Assembly: GCF_002094305.1 (NCBI RefSeq) | Contig: NZ_LWTX01000002.1 | Span: forward strand, 248,001-312,000 | Direction of reading: 5' to 3' | DNA length: 64,000 bases | DNA from: Prescottella equi | GTDB lineage: Bacteria > Actinomycetota > Actinomycetes > Mycobacteriales > Mycobacteriaceae | In this document: positions 57,404-64,000 of the stretch, piece by piece | Layout: every line of letters begins with the position of its first letter | Position numbering within the stretch: the first letter of the stretch is position 1 | Translations under genes and position numbers: made by a program | Notes under the pieces: model-generated | Told to the model about the DNA's origin: nothing | What the model saw: the letters and a program-made list of their open reading frames with translations, nothing else | The model's database searches: none

Positions 57404-58300
57404 CTAGGTGCCCGACGGCACGATCAGCACCGGGCAATCGGCGGTGTGCAGCATCGCGCGACTGGTCGAACCCAGCAGCATGCCCTTGAAGCCGCCCCGG
57501 CCGCGAGTGCCGACGACGATCAACTGCGCCTGCTCGGCGTACTCGCTGAGCACCCGCACCGGACGGTCACGCGCGACCACACGCTCGACGGTCACATCCG
57601 GGTAGCGCTCCTGCCAGCCCGCGAGCCGCTCGGCGAGCACCACTTCCTCACCCGTCTGGATACGGCTCCAGTGCGGGTCGTCCGGTGTCGCGCCGAGCGA
57701 CGGCTGCACGCTGACATCGCTCCACACATTGACCGCGACCAGGGTGGCGCCGCGCATCGCGGCCTCCTCGAACGCTGCAGCGACGGCGGGCTTGCAGGAC
57801 TCGGAGCCGTCGACGCCCACGACGATCGGACCCTCGATGGGCGGATGCCCGTCGAGCGTGCGACCACGAACCACGGCGACGGGGCACTCGGAGTGCGCGG
57901 CCACCGCGGCCGTCACCGAACCGACGACCAGCCCGGTGATCTCACCGTGGCCGTGCGAGCCGAGGACCACCATCCACGCCTGCTTCGACAGGTCGATCAG
58001 CAGCGGCGCCGGCCGGCCCTCGAGTTCCTCGGTCGTGATCTCGATCGCCGCGTTGTCGTCGGCCGACTGCCGGGCGAGGACCTGTGCGCTGTCGAGGCGG
58101 GCGCGGGCGGTGTCGTGCAGCTCGTCCTGGAAGCTGCGTGCCAGGTAGGGCTCGGAGTAGTAGAACGCCGGGATGTGTACGGCGGTCACGATGTGCAGGC
58201 GACGCTGATGGGCCGCGGCGGCACGGGCCGCCCAGACCACCGCGTTCGATGCCGCTTCGGAACCGTCTACTGCGACGACGATCGCATCTGTTGCGCTCAT
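57404..58300 (-). CDS. tandem universal stress protein
   Basis: A 298-aa protein made of two UspA domains (about 1-150 and 155-298), like M. tuberculosis Rv2623. The second has the ATP-binding pattern GVDGSE ... VVGTRGRGGFKGMLLGSTSRAMLHTADCPVLIV with G-2x-G-9x-G(S/T); the first has VLGSHGHGEITGLVVGSVTAAVAAHSECPVAVV. So ATP binding is likely. ATG 58300 follows AAGGAGAATCAGAATCC. Likely role: stress or dormancy. Confidence 0.93.
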   Translation of the reverse strand: MSATDAIVVAVDGSEAASNAVVWAARAAAAHQRRLHIVTAVHIPAFYYSEPYLARSFQDELHDTARARLDSAQVLARQSADDNAAIEITTEELEGRPAPLLIDLSKQAWMVVLGSHGHGEITGLVVGSVTAAVAAHSECPVAVVRGRTLDGHPPIEGPIVVGVDGSESCKPAVAAAFEEAAMRGATLVAVNVWSDVSVQPSLGATPDDPHWSRIQTGEEVVLAERLAGWQERYPDVTVERVVARDRPVRVLSEYAEQAQLIVVGTRGRGGFKGMLLGSTSRAMLHTADCPVLIVPSGT

Positions 58301-58397
58301 GGATTCTGATTCTCCTTCACACCCGCGGTGTGTTCCGGGACCTGTCGAGACCCATTGTCCTGATTTCCGGCGGCCCGCGTGTGGGTCTTCGGTCCCG

Positions 58398-58432
58398 GGC
58401 GAGCCGTGACGCTCGGCACGTCACGGCTCGCC
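58398..58432 (-). terminator. terminator after the luciferase-like oxidoreductase gene
   Basis: GGCGAGCCGTGAC (58398-58410) pairs perfectly with GTCACGGCTCGCC (58420-58432), right after the stop at 58441. Confidence 0.75.
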
Positions 58433-58440
58433 GGGGTCCG

Positions 58441-59481
58441 TCAGTCGACGAGCGCGCGCAACTGCTCGATGAGCGCGACGCGCCCGGCACGGTCTGCGGC
58501 CAGCGGCATCACGTTGAGAGTGGTGGCGCCGGCGGCCGCGAAGGCCGCGACCCGTTCCTTGACGAAACTCTCGGTGCCGATCAAGGAGATCGCGCGCACG
58601 AGGTCGTCGGGCACGGCGGCGGTGGCCTCCGCCTTCTTGCCGGCCAGGTACAGGTCCTGGATCTTCTCGGCCTCCTCCTCGTACCCGTAGCGGCACGCGA
58701 GGTCGTTGTAGAAGTTCTTGCCCTTGGCGCCCATGCCGCCGATGTAGAGCGCCAGATTCGGCTTGATCCACTCCAGCATGGGCTCGACGTCGTCGCCGAT
58801 CGCCAGCGCCGGGCTCGCGTAGATCTGCAGGTCGCCCAGGCTCGGATCACGCTTGACCTTGCCCGTCGCGAGCGCGTCGCCCCACACCGCGTCGGCCTTC
58901 TCCGGGTGGAAGAAGATCGGTTCCCAGCCCTCCGCGATCTCCGCGGTCAGCGCCACGTTCTTCGGTCCGAGCGAGGCGATGACGATCGGAATCCGGTCGC
59001 GCACGGGGTGGTTGATGAGCTTGAGCGGCTTGCCCAGCCCCGTGCCCTGGTCGGCGGGCAGCGGCACCTTGTAGTACTTGCCCTGGTACTCGACCTTCTC
59101 CCGCCGCCACACCTGACGACAGATGTCGACGAGCTCGCGGGTGCGGCCGAGCGGCGCGTCGTACTTGACGCCGTGGAAGCCCTCGATCACCTGCGGGCCC
59201 GACGCCCCGATACCCATCACGAATCGGCCGTTCGAGACGTAGTCCAGACCCGCCGCGGTCATCGCGGTGAGGCTCGGGGTGCGGGTGTAGATCTGGAAGA
59301 TGCCCGACGCCAACTCCACCGTCGACGTCTTCGCCGCGAGGTAGCCGATCTGGCTGACCGCGTCGAACGAGTACGCCTCGGGGACGAAGACGATGTCCAG
59401 GCCCGCCCGTTCGAGGTCGGCGACCTCCTCGACGGTCTCGGCGAATCCGCCGCTGTAGTTCAAGCCCATACCGATGCGCAC
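58441..59481 (-). CDS. LLM-class (luciferase-like) F420-dependent oxidoreductase
   Basis: A 346-aa TIM-barrel protein of the luciferase-like class that in actinobacteria uses F420. Seen are IGMGLNYSGGFAET, VFVPEAYSFDAVSQIGYLA, ASGIFQIYTRTPSLTAMTAAGLDYVSNGRFVMGIGASGPQVIEG (in pieces), typical of this class. The substrate is unknown. GTG 59481 is the annotated start; ATG 59469 is possible. It lies between two universal stress genes in the same direction. Confidence 0.9.
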   Translation of the reverse strand: MRIGMGLNYSGGFAETVEEVADLERAGLDIVFVPEAYSFDAVSQIGYLAAKTSTVELASGIFQIYTRTPSLTAMTAAGLDYVSNGRFVMGIGASGPQVIEGFHGVKYDAPLGRTRELVDICRQVWRREKVEYQGKYYKVPLPADQGTGLGKPLKLINHPVRDRIPIVIASLGPKNVALTAEIAEGWEPIFFHPEKADAVWGDALATGKVKRDPSLGDLQIYASPALAIGDDVEPMLEWIKPNLALYIGGMGAKGKNFYNDLACRYGYEEEAEKIQDLYLAGKKAEATAAVPDDLVRAISLIGTESFVKERVAAFAAAGATTLNVMPLAADRAGRVALIEQLRALVD

Positions 59482-59532
59482 TTCGGCGACCCCATTCCGT
59501 ATTTACCTGTGACGGACGTTACGGAGTGGACT

Positions 59533-60459
59533 CTACGACCGCTCGGGCCGAACCACCATCACGGGGCACTGCGCCTTCTGGACCAGCTCGTTGCTGGTCG
59601 AGCCCAGCAGCAATCCGCGGAATCCGCCGCGACCACGGCTGCCGACCACCACGAGCTGCGCCTTCTGGGACCACGCCAGCAGATGGGTGCGGGGTCCGTC
59701 GATGTACAGCTCGCGCTGGACCTCGACGTCCGGGTAGCGATCGCGCCAACCGGCGAGACGTTCGGAGAGGACCTCACGCTCGGCGTCCTCGAACGCACGC
59801 GGATCCCGGATCGCGCTGCGGCCACCGGCCAGGGTGCCGTGCGGGGTGTCGCTCCAGGCGTGCACGGCGACCAGGGGGACCCCGCGCAGCGCCGCCTCCT
59901 CGAACGCCACCGCGGTGGCGCGCTCGCTCGTCTGGCTGCCGTCGATGCCGACGACGACGGGGCCCTGGCTGGGCACCTCGCCGTCGCGCTGGTGCACCAC
60001 GACGACCGGGCACACGCCGTGGCTGGCGGCATTGACCGCCGTCGAACCGATGCCGCCCGCCGCACCGCTGCCGGACGCGCCGAGGACGAGCGCGCGCGAA
60101 TCCTCCGACAACGAGACGAGCCAGCGGGCGCCGCCCATCGTGGAGATCTCGGTGGACAGCGTCAGGTCGGCGGAGACTTCGCGGGCGGCCGCGGCGGCGC
60201 GGGCGAGGATCTCCTTGCCCTCGTCCTCCATCCAGTCGTAGATCCCGGCGACATCGAGGTAGGGCGCCCCGTAGGTGTACGGCGAGAAGTTGAGGGCGTG
60301 GATGATTCGCAGGGTGAGGTTGCGCTCCGCGCACATCCGCGCGGCCCAGACGACGGCCGCCTGGGCGGCGTCCGATCCGTCGACGCCGACGATCACCGAG
60401 TTCTCGTCCCTGGCGACCGACGGTTCCTCGACGCCCTGCTGCATGCCCTCTGCGGTCAT
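59533..60459 (-). CDS. tandem universal stress protein
   Basis: 308 aa with two UspA domains. N-terminal: VIVGVDGSDAAQAAVVWAAR and LVLGASGSGAAGGIGSTAVNAA; C-terminal: VVGIDGSQTSERA and VVVGSRGRGGFRGLLLGSTSNELVQKAQCPVMVV, with the full ATP-binding G-motif. ATG 60459 follows GAGGGTGAGCGGG; a longer frame to 60543 is not supported. A near-consensus DosR box lies 140 bases upstream, as for dormancy-regulon stress genes in mycobacteria. Confidence 0.93.
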   Translation of the reverse strand: MTAEGMQQGVEEPSVARDENSVIVGVDGSDAAQAAVVWAARMCAERNLTLRIIHALNFSPYTYGAPYLDVAGIYDWMEDEGKEILARAAAAAREVSADLTLSTEISTMGGARWLVSLSEDSRALVLGASGSGAAGGIGSTAVNAASHGVCPVVVVHQRDGEVPSQGPVVVGIDGSQTSERATAVAFEEAALRGVPLVAVHAWSDTPHGTLAGGRSAIRDPRAFEDAEREVLSERLAGWRDRYPDVEVQRELYIDGPRTHLLAWSQKAQLVVVGSRGRGGFRGLLLGSTSNELVQKAQCPVMVVRPERS

Positions 60460-60598
60460 CCCGCTCACCCTCTTCCGTTTGCGACGAATCGGTGTGGCAT
60501 TCGTGGTCGATCCTGCCCCGGACCGAACCGATCGAGGTGCCACCTCCGACGTTAGTCACTCGGGCCTGTTTGCGTGGGGATGCCACGGTCCCGAGTGG

Positions 60599-60618
60599 TT
60601 CGGGACCAAAGTCCCGTC
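60599..60618. promoter_or_regulatory. DosR box
   Basis: TTCGGGACCAAAGTCCCGTC matches the DosR consensus TTSGGGACTWWAGTCCCSAA at 17 of 20 positions. A half-site, TCGGGACTTCG, lies at 60633-60643. It sits between the universal stress gene and nsrR. Confidence 0.7.
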
Positions 60619-60673
60619 CGCCCAGGCCCAAGGTCGGGACTTCGTCTCCGGCACCGCGACCCGCGTCACATCT

Positions 60674-60696
60674 AATTGGAATCGCAGATACCAATT
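60674..60696. promoter_or_regulatory. NsrR operator (23-bp dyad)
   Basis: AATTGGAATC-GCA-GATACCAATT, arms matching at nine of ten positions; its right half equals the TACCAATT end of known actinobacterial NsrR sites. It lies just upstream of the nsrR -10. Confidence 0.75.
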
Positions 60697-60699
60697 TTC

Positions 60700-60705
60700 T
60701 ACGGT
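60700..60705 (+). promoter_or_regulatory. -10 element for leaderless nsrR
   Basis: TACGGT, six bases before ATG 60712 and right after the NsrR dyad. Confidence 0.5.
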
Positions 60706-60711
60706 CGAGAC

Positions 60712-61158
60712 ATGCAGCTGACGCAGTTCACCGATCTGGGCCTGCGGATCGTCATGCGCCTGGCCACCGACCCGGCCGGGTCGGGCGGTCCCAGCACCCG
60801 CGCGGTCGCCGAGCAGCTCGCCGTCTCGTACACGCACGCGACCAAAGTGGTTGCGCGACTGAGCGAACTCGGCGTCGTGACGACACGCCGTGGGCGCGGC
60901 GGTGGGCTGGCGATCACCGATCTCGGTCGCACCGCGTCGGTGGGCTGGTTGACCCGTCAGCTCGAGGGCGACGGCGAGGTCGTGACCTGCGAGGGCGACA
61001 AGCCGTGCCCGCTGCGTCGGGGCTGCCGGCTCAGGTCGTCCCTGCGCGTCGCCCAGGACGCGTTCTACACCGCACTCGACGCGATGACCGTCCGCGACCT
61101 CGCCGCCCCCACCCCCACAACCGTGCTGCCGGTACCCGACTCACCGGCAGTGACCTAA
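60712..61158 (+). CDS. nsrR: nitric-oxide-sensing Rrf2-family repressor NsrR
   Basis: A 148-aa Rrf2 protein with an N-terminal winged helix (MQLTQFTDLGLRIVMRLA, AEQLAVSYTHATKVVARLSELG, GRGGGLAI wing). Three cysteines, Cys93, Cys99 and Cys105 in CEGDKPCPLRRGC, have the number and spacing of S. coelicolor NsrR, which holds an NO-reactive [4Fe-4S] cluster. It lies 31 bases before hmp and should repress both until NO appears. Confidence 0.93.
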   Translation: MQLTQFTDLGLRIVMRLATDPAGSGGPSTRAVAEQLAVSYTHATKVVARLSELGVVTTRRGRGGGLAITDLGRTASVGWLTRQLEGDGEVVTCEGDKPCPLRRGCRLRSSLRVAQDAFYTALDAMTVRDLAAPTPTTVLPVPDSPAVT

Positions 61159-61189
61159 CCGTAGAAACCCGACCGACAAGGAGAATCCG

Positions 61190-62407
61190 ATGCTCTCGGA
61201 GGCCTCGAAGGAAACCGTCCGCGCGACCCTGCCCGTCGTGGGCGCGGCGATCGGCGACATCACGACGCTGTTCTACCGCAAGATGTTCGACGCCCACCCG
61301 GAGCTCGAGCGGGACCTGTTCAACCGGGGCAACCAGCGCCAGGGTGAGCAGCAGAAGGCACTTGCGGGCGCCGTCGCCGCGTTCGCGACGCTGCAGCTCG
61401 AGCCCGACCCCGAGCGGGTGGACGCGATCCTGTCGCGCATCGCACACAAGCATGCCTCGCTCGGGATCATCGCGGACCAGTACTGGATCGTGCACAAGCA
61501 CCTGTTCGAGGCGATCGTCGAGATCCTCGGCGAGGCCGTCACGCCCGAGGTCGCGTCGGCGTGGGACGAGGTCTACTGGCTGATGGCGAACACGCTGATC
61601 GCGATGGAGGCCGGGTTGTACGAGAAGGCCGGTGTCGCAGCCGGTGACGTGTGGCGCGCAGTGCGGGTGACGCGCCGCGAGCACCAGTCGGCGGACACCG
61701 TCTCCTTCACGCTCGCCTCGGCGGAGAACACTCCACTCCCCACGTTCGCCCCCGGCCAGTACATCTCGGTCGCCGTCCATCTGCCGGACGGCGCGCGGCA
61801 GATCCGGCAGTACAGCCTCGCCTGCGGCCCCACCGACGAACAGTGGCGGATCACCGTCAAGCGCATCGCGGGCGGGACGCTGGCCGACGGTACCCCCGCA
61901 CCCGCCGGTGAGGTATCGAACTTCCTGTACGACAACGTCTTCGAAGGGGACGAGCTGGCCGTGTCGCTGCCCTTCGGCGATCTCGTCCTGCCCGACGACG
62001 ACGCGCCGCTGCTGCTGGTCTCGGCCGGCATCGGCTGCACCCCGATGATCGGCATGCTCGAGCACCTCGCGTCCACCGAGGACCAGCGCAGCGTGTCCGT
62101 GCTGCACGCCGACCGATCCGTCGCGCAGCACGCGCACCGCGCCGAGCTCACCGAACTGGTCGAGAAGCTGCCGTCGGGCGTGGTGCACCGCTGGTACGAG
62201 GATCTGGGGGCGCGCGAGGCGTTCGACGGAATCCGGCTGGGCCGTGCGGATCTGACCGACGTCACGCTCGAGCCCGGCACCCGCGCCTTCCTCTGCGGCC
62301 CGCTGCCGTTCATGTTGGCGATGAAGGAGTCGCTCCTCGCCCGCGACGTGCCCGAGTCGAACATCCACTACGAGGTCTTCGGCCCGGATACCTGGGCGGG
62401 GGTATAG
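61190..62407 (+). CDS. hmp: flavohaemoglobin, nitric oxide dioxygenase
   Basis: Detoxifies NO to nitrate with O2 and NAD(P)H. 405 aa: globin domain (1-140) with distal Tyr29 (TLFYRKMF) and proximal His88 (RIAHKHASL); FAD domain with RQYSL and the NAD domain with SAGIGCTPM and FLCGP, ending NIHYEVFGPDTW. ATG 61190 follows CAAGGAGAATCCG. Co-transcribed with nsrR; a 50-bp palindrome follows. Confidence 0.97.
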   Translation: MLSEASKETVRATLPVVGAAIGDITTLFYRKMFDAHPELERDLFNRGNQRQGEQQKALAGAVAAFATLQLEPDPERVDAILSRIAHKHASLGIIADQYWIVHKHLFEAIVEILGEAVTPEVASAWDEVYWLMANTLIAMEAGLYEKAGVAAGDVWRAVRVTRREHQSADTVSFTLASAENTPLPTFAPGQYISVAVHLPDGARQIRQYSLACGPTDEQWRITVKRIAGGTLADGTPAPAGEVSNFLYDNVFEGDELAVSLPFGDLVLPDDDAPLLLVSAGIGCTPMIGMLEHLASTEDQRSVSVLHADRSVAQHAHRAELTELVEKLPSGVVHRWYEDLGAREAFDGIRLGRADLTDVTLEPGTRAFLCGPLPFMLAMKESLLARDVPESNIHYEVFGPDTWAGV

Positions 62408-62415
62408 GCGCTTCG

Positions 62416-62465
62416 CGCCCGTGCGCCTTTTTGGTAGCTACAGCTACCGAAAAGGCGCACGGGCG
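62416..62465. repeat. 50-bp dispersed palindrome, copy D
   Basis: Arms CGCCCGTGCGCCTTTTTGGT and ACCGAAAAGGCGCACGGGCG with centre AGCTACAGCT. It starts nine bases after the hmp stop and ends 21 bases before the -10-like TAACGT (62487-62492) of the peroxidase gene. Confidence 0.88.
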
Positions 62466-62497
62466 ACGGAGTCGCCCGGAGTGTTCTAACGTAAGGC

Positions 62498-63520
62498 GTG
62501 GCCCGATCTCAGTTGATCCTGACGCCGCTGACACCAGCGGCGATCTTCCTCGTGCTCACCATCGACGAGGGTGGTGAGGACACCGTCCGCGACGTGCTCT
62601 CGGACGTCGACGGCCTGCGCAAGGCCGTCGGATTCCGGGTACCCGACTCCGGATTGGTGTGTGTCGCCTCCATCGGTTCGTCCGCGTGGGACCGCCTGTT
62701 CGACGGCCCGCGGCCCGCGGAGCTGCACGAGTTCGTCGAACTCGACGGCGGCCGGCACCGCGCCCCCGCGACACCGGGCGATCTGCTGTTCCACCTTCGT
62801 GCGGTGTCGATGGACCTGTGCTTCGAGTTGGCGTCGAAGATCGTCGGACGGCTGCGCGGCGCCGCGACCGTCGTCGACGAGACGCACGGCTTCCGCTACT
62901 TCGAGCAGCGCGACCTGCTGGGGTTCGTCGACGGGACCGAGAACCCGGAAGGCGTCGAGGCTGCCGAGGCCGCCCTCGTGGGCGACGAGGACCCCGACTT
63001 CACCGGCGGCAGCTACGTCATCGTGCAGAAGTACCTGCACGACATGGACTCGTGGAACGCGATCTCCACCGAGGAGCAGGAACGCGTCATCGGCCGCACC
63101 AAGCTGGACGACATCGAGTTCGCCGACGACGTCAAGCCGTCGAACTCTCATGTCGCGCTGAACACCATCACCGACGAGGACGGCGACGAGCGGCAGATCC
63201 TGCGCGTCAACATGCCGTTCGGCAGCCTCGGTGACGGCGAGTTCGGCACGTACTTCATCGGGTACGCGGCGACGCCGTCGGTCACCGAGGAGATGCTGCG
63301 GAACATGTTCATCGGCAAGCCCGAAGGCAACACCGACCGCATCCTCGACTTCTCCACGGCCGTCACCGGCGGCCTGTTCTTCTCCCCCACCGTCGAGTTC
63401 TTCGACGATCTCCCGCCGGCGCCGGCCATCCGGAACGCCGACACCGAAGGCACGAGCCCGTCTCCCGCCGCTGACGGATCACTCGGAATTGGCAGTCTGA
63501 GAAGGAGTTCCAACCGATGA
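62498..63520 (+). CDS. dypB: DyP-type peroxidase, encapsulin cargo
   Basis: Haem peroxidase of class B (DypB). 340 aa: Asp145 in GFVDGTENP, proximal His218 in SNSHVALN, Arg236 and Asn238 in LRVNMPFG, each exactly eight residues earlier than Asp153, His226, Arg244 and Asn246 of R. jostii DypB. The C-terminus ends ADGSLGIGSLRRSSNR, an encapsulin-targeting peptide. The start is GTG 62498; its stop overlaps the encapsulin ATG (ATGA). Confidence 0.96.
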   Translation: MARSQLILTPLTPAAIFLVLTIDEGGEDTVRDVLSDVDGLRKAVGFRVPDSGLVCVASIGSSAWDRLFDGPRPAELHEFVELDGGRHRAPATPGDLLFHLRAVSMDLCFELASKIVGRLRGAATVVDETHGFRYFEQRDLLGFVDGTENPEGVEAAEAALVGDEDPDFTGGSYVIVQKYLHDMDSWNAISTEEQERVIGRTKLDDIEFADDVKPSNSHVALNTITDEDGDERQILRVNMPFGSLGDGEFGTYFIGYAATPSVTEEMLRNMFIGKPEGNTDRILDFSTAVTGGLFFSPTVEFFDDLPPAPAIRNADTEGTSPSPAADGSLGIGSLRRSSNR

Positions 63521-64000
63521 ACAACCTCTACCGCGGTCTCGCCCCCCTCACCGACGCCGCCTGGGCGTCGATCGAGGAGGAGGCGACCCGAACCTTCAAG
63601 CGGCACATCGCGGGACGTACCGTCGTCGACGTCTCCGGCCCGCACGGCACCGACTTCTCCGCGGTCGGGCTGGGACGCACCACCATGATCGAGGCCCCCG
63701 CCTCCGGTGTGATGGCCCGCCAGCGCCGAGTGGCTCCACTGGTCGAGTTGCGCGTCCCGTTCAAGCTCTCGCGCGAGGAGATCGACAACGTCGAACGTGG
63801 CGCGCAGGACGCGGACTGGGATGCGGTCAAAGATGCCGCGAAGAAGATCGCGTTCGCCGAGGATCGGGCGATCTTCGAGGGCTACGCCGCGGCCGGCATC
63901 GAGGGGATCCGGGCGAGCTCGTCGAACCCGCCGCTGCAGCTGCCCGAGGACGTCCGAGACGTACCCGAGGTCATCAGCCAGGCGCTGTCCGAACTGCGCC
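63517..64000 (+). CDS. encapsulin shell protein (3' end outside window)
   Basis: The first 161 residues are present: MNNLYRGLAPLTDAAWASIE, RTFKRHIAGRTVVDVSGPHG, GRTTMIEAPASGVMARQRRV and EDRAIFEGYAAAGIEGIRAS, all standard for the HK97-fold encapsulin of DyP systems. It would form an icosahedral protein shell that packages the DyP peroxidase. AAGGAGTTCCAACC precedes ATG 63517, which overlaps the peroxidase stop. Truncated by the window edge, not by mutation. Confidence 0.96.
   Translation, partial: MNNLYRGLAPLTDAAWASIEEEATRTFKRHIAGRTVVDVSGPHGTDFSAVGLGRTTMIEAPASGVMARQRRVAPLVELRVPFKLSREEIDNVERGAQDADWDAVKDAAKKIAFAEDRAIFEGYAAAGIEGIRASSSNPPLQLPEDVRDVPEVISQALSELR

Noticed and set aside
58333-58355. 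second DosR box upstream of the other universal stress gene (58300)
   Set aside because: GGGAC and GACCC halves are present but seven bases apart instead of four, so it does not fit the consensus.

Overview
The window is high-GC DNA from a mycolic-acid actinobacterium, most likely Rhodococcus in the broad sense (possibly the equi/Prescottella group). This rests on protein resemblance and gene order. The block from 1.6 to 18.9 kb (purH, purN, perM, a DUF5336 protein, sucD, sucC, an M23 peptidase, pcrA/uvrD1, chorismate mutase, pgi) has the same order and relative orientation as Mycobacterium tuberculosis Rv0957 back to Rv0946c. A DUF2252 gene, an IMPACT-family gene and a succinate-semialdehyde dehydrogenase are inserted. 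No tRNA, rRNA, CRISPR array, prophage or insertion sequence was seen.

Layout. 0-1.6 kb: end of a serine hydrolase, then a small ORF with an attenuator-like hairpin pair and a small downstream gene. 1.6-19.7 kb: the conserved core block, ending in pgi and a degenerate ApbE-like gene. 19.8-27.2 kb: a crotonase, a condensation-like acyltransferase, a probable operon (ribbon-helix-helix protein, DUF4097 protein, DrrAB-like ABC exporter) headed by a striking operator array, a flavin disulfide reductase-like protein, and two very small genes. 27.3-37.8 kb: an alkylsulfatase, a methyltransferase, a RES/Xre-type toxin-antitoxin pair, an acyl-CoA ligase, two tandem carboxylesterases and a GtrA protein. 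37.8-41.9 kb: a formamidopyrimidine-glycosylase-like enzyme, cobF, thyA-dfrA, a cupin and a TetR regulator. 42.3-48.1 kb: DosS-like sensor and DosR-like regulator, arranged convergently, then two small barrel proteins and a large ATPase-LuxR regulator. 48.3-57.3 kb: htpG, an MreB-like gene, a natural fusion of a SEDS glycosyltransferase with a class B penicillin-binding protein, its coupled membrane partner, and a FUSC transporter. 57.4-64 kb: stress genes (two universal stress proteins around a luciferase-like oxidoreductase, nsrR-hmp, DyP peroxidase-encapsulin; the encapsulin runs off the end).

Several parts connect. The DosR-like regulator probably acts on the stress genes: a near-consensus DosR box lies upstream of the first universal stress gene. 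NsrR has the exact three-cysteine spacing of the nitric-oxide sensor and has a 23-bp dyad at its own promoter, upstream of hmp. The DyP peroxidase ends in an encapsulin-targeting peptide and overlaps the encapsulin gene by four bases. Many genes look leaderless, with a TANNNT -10 element 5-7 bases before the start codon. A 50-bp palindromic repeat occurs four times, always between genes and three times right next to such promoters.

The most unusual finds are the SEDS-PBP fusion with its ATGA-coupled membrane partner and the convergent MreB-like gene, the helically phased operator array at 21.9 kb, two candidate leader-peptide/attenuator regions (1.1 kb and 15.1 kb), and the 50-bp palindrome family.
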